A DNA stretch of 7,723 bases from Synechococcales cyanobacterium PMM_0085. Its GTDB lineage: Bacteria; Cyanobacteriota; Cyanobacteriia; Elainellales; Elainellaceae. This document shows, piece by piece, positions 6,309 to 7,723 of the stretch; the stretch's first letter is position 1; the number at the start of each line of letters is the position of its first letter. Both the position numbers and the translations under genes were made by a program. The DNA lies in NCBI GenBank assembly GCA_949127705.1, contig CASBQJ010000035.1:1-7723 (forward strand). The letters run 5' to 3'. Below the pieces are notes generated by a model. That model worked only from the letters and a program-made list of their open reading frames with translations. It made no database searches and was not told where the DNA came from.

Positions 6309-6348
6309 AAAAAAATTCCAACAGATCCAAATTGGAGCTGTCGGAATT
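6309..6348 (-). terminator. Strong hairpin with minus-strand T-run
   Basis: The segment 6314-6348 is a near-perfect palindrome centred on 6331: AATTCC/GGAATT, ACAG/CTGT and TCCAA/TTGGA pair, with two mismatches in 17 positions. On the minus strand it runs into seven T (6315-6309), the shape of an intrinsic terminator; on the plus strand no T-run follows. No minus-strand protein gene lies upstream of it, so it may end an unannotated small RNA or antisense transcript. Confidence 0.6.
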
Positions 6349-6545
6349 ATGTGTTCCCTGTTGATGACTCGGCTAGAGTTGAGTCTCTCTAAGTATGCCC
6401 AACTGAGCCATCAGAACCGACGATCTTGATCATCCGCCCTTGTGATTTTTATCACTGGATTGTGGGTCATCTGGACTTGACTTGACAGCCAACTCCAAAA
6501 GCTTCAGGCTAGCTCTGCTGGCGAGATGTTAGCCTAGAACAAGCA
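6309..6545 (-). ncRNA. Candidate small RNA, minus strand (speculative)
   Basis: Proposed because an orphan minus-strand terminator (6348-6309) is preceded by three stems: 6506-6535 (AGGCTA/TAGCCT), 6442-6455 (GTGAT/ATCAC with a TTTT loop on the plus strand), and 6362-6413 (TGAT, GGCT and AGTTG pairing with CAACT, AGCC and ATCA). A GATAAT -10-like box on the minus strand (6552-6547) would give a transcript of roughly 235 nt, but no matching -35 is clear. I could not match it to tmRNA, SRP RNA, RNase P RNA or a known riboswitch by eye; 6S RNA is not excluded. The 5' end is a guess. Confidence 0.3.
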
Positions 6546-6572
6546 GATTATCCCCAATCGCTTCTAAGCTCT

Positions 6573-7643
6573 ATGCATAAAGTCGTCGTCGGTCTTTCGG
6601 GCGGCGTGGACAGCTCTGCTGCCGCCGCCATTTTGCACCACCAAGGGTATGAGGTGGTGGGCGTTACCCTATGGCTGATGAAGGGGAAGGGGCAATGCTG
6701 CTCGGAGGGGATGGTGGATGCGGCGCAGCTATGCGAAGAATTAGGGATTCCGCACCACATTGTGGATAGCCGCGAGCTATTCCAAGAAAATATTGTGGAC
6801 TATTTGGTCAATGGGTACAGTGCGGGCATCACACCGTTACCCTGTTCGCAATGCAACCGGGCAGTTAAGTTTGGGCCGATGCTGCACTACGCCAAAGAGG
6901 AATTGGGAATTGAGGCGATCGCCACCGGGCACTACGCCCGGATTACACAAGACCCTATCACTGGACGATATCAACTGCGGCGCGCCTTAGACCTCAACAA
7001 AGACCAGTCCTATTTCCTCTACGACTTGCCGCAAGCTGTGCTGGCTCATGTCCGCTTTCCGCTGGGCGATCAAACCAAAACCGAAACCCGCCGCGTCGCC
7101 GCCGAATTTGGGCTGCACACTGCCGCTAAGCCCGAAAGCCAAGACCTGTGCTTGGTCGAGTCGCACGGCTCCATGCGCGACTTTTTAGACAAGTATCTTG
7201 CGCCCCAGCCGGGTGAGATTGTAGATCAAGCGGGGCGGGTGTTGGGTCAACACGACGGCACGCACCACTATACGATTGGGCAGCGCAAGGGCATTGGCAT
7301 TGCCGCTGCGGAACCGCTGTATGTGATTGGGATTGATGTGGGGCGCAACCGTGTGATTGTAGGCGATCGCACCAGCGCCCATCAAACCGAATGCACGGTG
7401 CAGCGCGTCAACTGGGTTTCAATTCCAGCCCCCAATGCTCCGATTCGAGCTGAAGCCCAATCTCGCTACCGGGCTACCCCCGTGGGCGCGACCCTTGTGC
7501 CGTTGAATGACGACAGCAGCCGCGTCAAAATTACCTTCGACCAACCTCAGTTTGGCATTACCCCCGGCCAAGCCGCCGTTTGGTATGACGGTGACCTGCT
7601 GCTGGGTGGCGGCATTATTGAAACTGAACCCCAATCATCATGA
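6573..7643 (+). CDS. mnmA: tRNA-specific 2-thiouridylase MnmA (356 aa)
   Basis: Makes 2-thiouridine at wobble U34 of tRNA Lys, Glu and Gln in the cytoplasm: the uridine is adenylated with ATP, then sulfur is delivered from an upstream cysteine desulfurase. The N-terminal ATP-pyrophosphatase domain has the PP-loop SGGVDSS at 9-15, ATGHYARI at 117-124 and NKDQSYFLY at 142-150. The expected catalytic cysteines align with Cys94 (CSQCNRAVKF) and Cys193 (ESQDLCL). Cys91 adds a CXXC in place of the DXXC of E. coli MnmA. The C-terminal tRNA-binding/barrel part shows YTIGQRKGIG at 233-242 and ends in PGQAAVWYDGDLLLGGGIIE (331-350). Length is normal and the start is right for the family (MHKVVVGLSGG). 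No strong Shine-Dalgarno precedes the ATG. Likely its own transcription unit, with a hairpin 10 nt after the stop. Confidence 0.95.
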   Translation: MHKVVVGLSGGVDSSAAAAILHHQGYEVVGVTLWLMKGKGQCCSEGMVDAAQLCEELGIPHHIVDSRELFQENIVDYLVNGYSAGITPLPCSQCNRAVKFGPMLHYAKEELGIEAIATGHYARITQDPITGRYQLRRALDLNKDQSYFLYDLPQAVLAHVRFPLGDQTKTETRRVAAEFGLHTAAKPESQDLCLVESHGSMRDFLDKYLAPQPGEIVDQAGRVLGQHDGTHHYTIGQRKGIGIAAAEPLYVIGIDVGRNRVIVGDRTSAHQTECTVQRVNWVSIPAPNAPIRAEAQSRYRATPVGATLVPLNDDSSRVKITFDQPQFGITPGQAAVWYDGDLLLGGGIIETEPQSS

Positions 7644-7653
7644 CGGCCTTTAC

Positions 7654-7676
7654 CAGCAAGCGCGACAGGCTTGCTG
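7654..7676 (+). terminator. Hairpin after mnmA
   Basis: CAGCAAGC (7654-7661) pairs perfectly with GCTTGCTG (7669-7676) around a 7-nt loop. It begins 10 nt after the mnmA stop, a terminator position, but the following bases (CAAGATTG) are not a T-run, so it is a probable rather than typical terminator. Confidence 0.5.
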
Positions 7677-7691
7677 CAAGATTGACGCATC

Positions 7692-7722
7692 GGTGAGGAC
7701 ATGGCAGTGCCATGTCCCTACC
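7692..7722. repeat. Palindromic repeat at the window end
   Basis: GGACATGGCA (7697-7706) and TGCCATGTCC (7708-7717) are perfect complements around one base. Pairing continues outward imperfectly to 7692 and 7722, giving a 31-base palindrome ending CCCTACC. It resembles short GC-rich palindromes scattered in cyanobacterial genomes and the element at 4494-4513. It may continue beyond the window. Confidence 0.65.
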
Positions 7723-7723
7723 C

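Larger units (their letters stand above)
6186..6572. other. 387-bp structured intergenic region upstream of mnmA
   Basis: There is no gene of normal size. In order it holds a 14-bp tandem repeat (6196-6237), a hairpin at 6252-6299, a long hairpin with minus-strand terminator polarity (6309-6348), and three further stems: 6362-6413, 6442-6455 and 6506-6535. A TTGACA at 6482-6487 could be a -35 for mnmA, but no good -10 follows. The structure is denser than expected for a plain promoter region. Confidence 0.6.
859..7370. repeat. HIP1 sites GCGATCGC, 13 dispersed copies
   Basis: Perfect GCGATCGC octamers start at 859, 1234, 1433, 1801, 2297, 2334, 3125, 4045, 4717, 5538, 5890, 6915 and 7363. 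They fall in both genes and spacers, about one per 600 bp. This is the highly iterated palindrome typical of many cyanobacterial chromosomes and is the clearest compositional evidence for the host group. Confidence 0.9.

Noticed and set aside
6373..6470. Two tiny minus-strand frames (19 and 12 codons) joined by TGATG, inside the candidate small RNA
   Set aside because: The stop/start overlap looks like translational coupling, but both peptides are too short and unrecognised to support as genes.
6186..6572. Riboswitch controlling mnmA in the plus-strand leader
   Set aside because: Stems exist, but none matches a known riboswitch core by eye, and the strongest hairpin has minus-strand terminator polarity.

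Overview
This is cyanobacterial chromosomal DNA. Two things show it: a gene for the phycobilisome terminal emitter allophycocyanin-B (ApcD), and at least 13 perfect copies of the HIP1 octamer GCGATCGC in 7.7 kb (about 0.1 expected by chance). Several conserved cyanobacteria-specific hypothetical genes agree with this. Moderate GC with AT-rich spacers and short intergenic tandem repeats would suit a filamentous, Leptolyngbya-like lineage, but the genus cannot be fixed from this window.

Layout. 1-1848 (+): a two-domain CDC48/p97-like AAA+ ATPase whose start coincides with the window edge. It converges, with only 34 bp between stops, on 3460-1883 (-), a 525-residue membrane protein of unknown function; a 19-bp tandem repeat covers the junction and the end of the membrane-protein gene. 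3461-3790: an AT-rich spacer with a perfect 22-bp tandem duplication and a strong intrinsic terminator. 3991-3791 (-): a 66-residue zinc-ribbon protein. 3992-4908: 917 bp with no convincing gene, separating the divergent zinc-ribbon gene and apcD. 4909-5394 (+): apcD, followed by a hairpin. 5580-6185 (+): a 201-residue conserved cyanobacterial protein with a possible HAS-barrel-like N-terminus. 6186-6572: a highly structured spacer with a 14-bp tandem repeat and a terminator-shaped hairpin oriented to the minus strand, although no minus-strand gene feeds it. 6573-7643 (+): mnmA, the tRNA 2-thiouridylase. A hairpin and a palindromic repeat close the window.

The genes do not form one pathway. 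They represent protein remodelling (AAA+), light harvesting (apcD), tRNA wobble-base thiolation (mnmA) and three conserved proteins of unknown role. The spacing, hairpins and strand changes argue for mostly separate transcription units. The least explained parts are the structured, apparently gene-less 6309-6540 region, the membrane protein, and the AAA+ protein, which lacks a CDC48 N domain.
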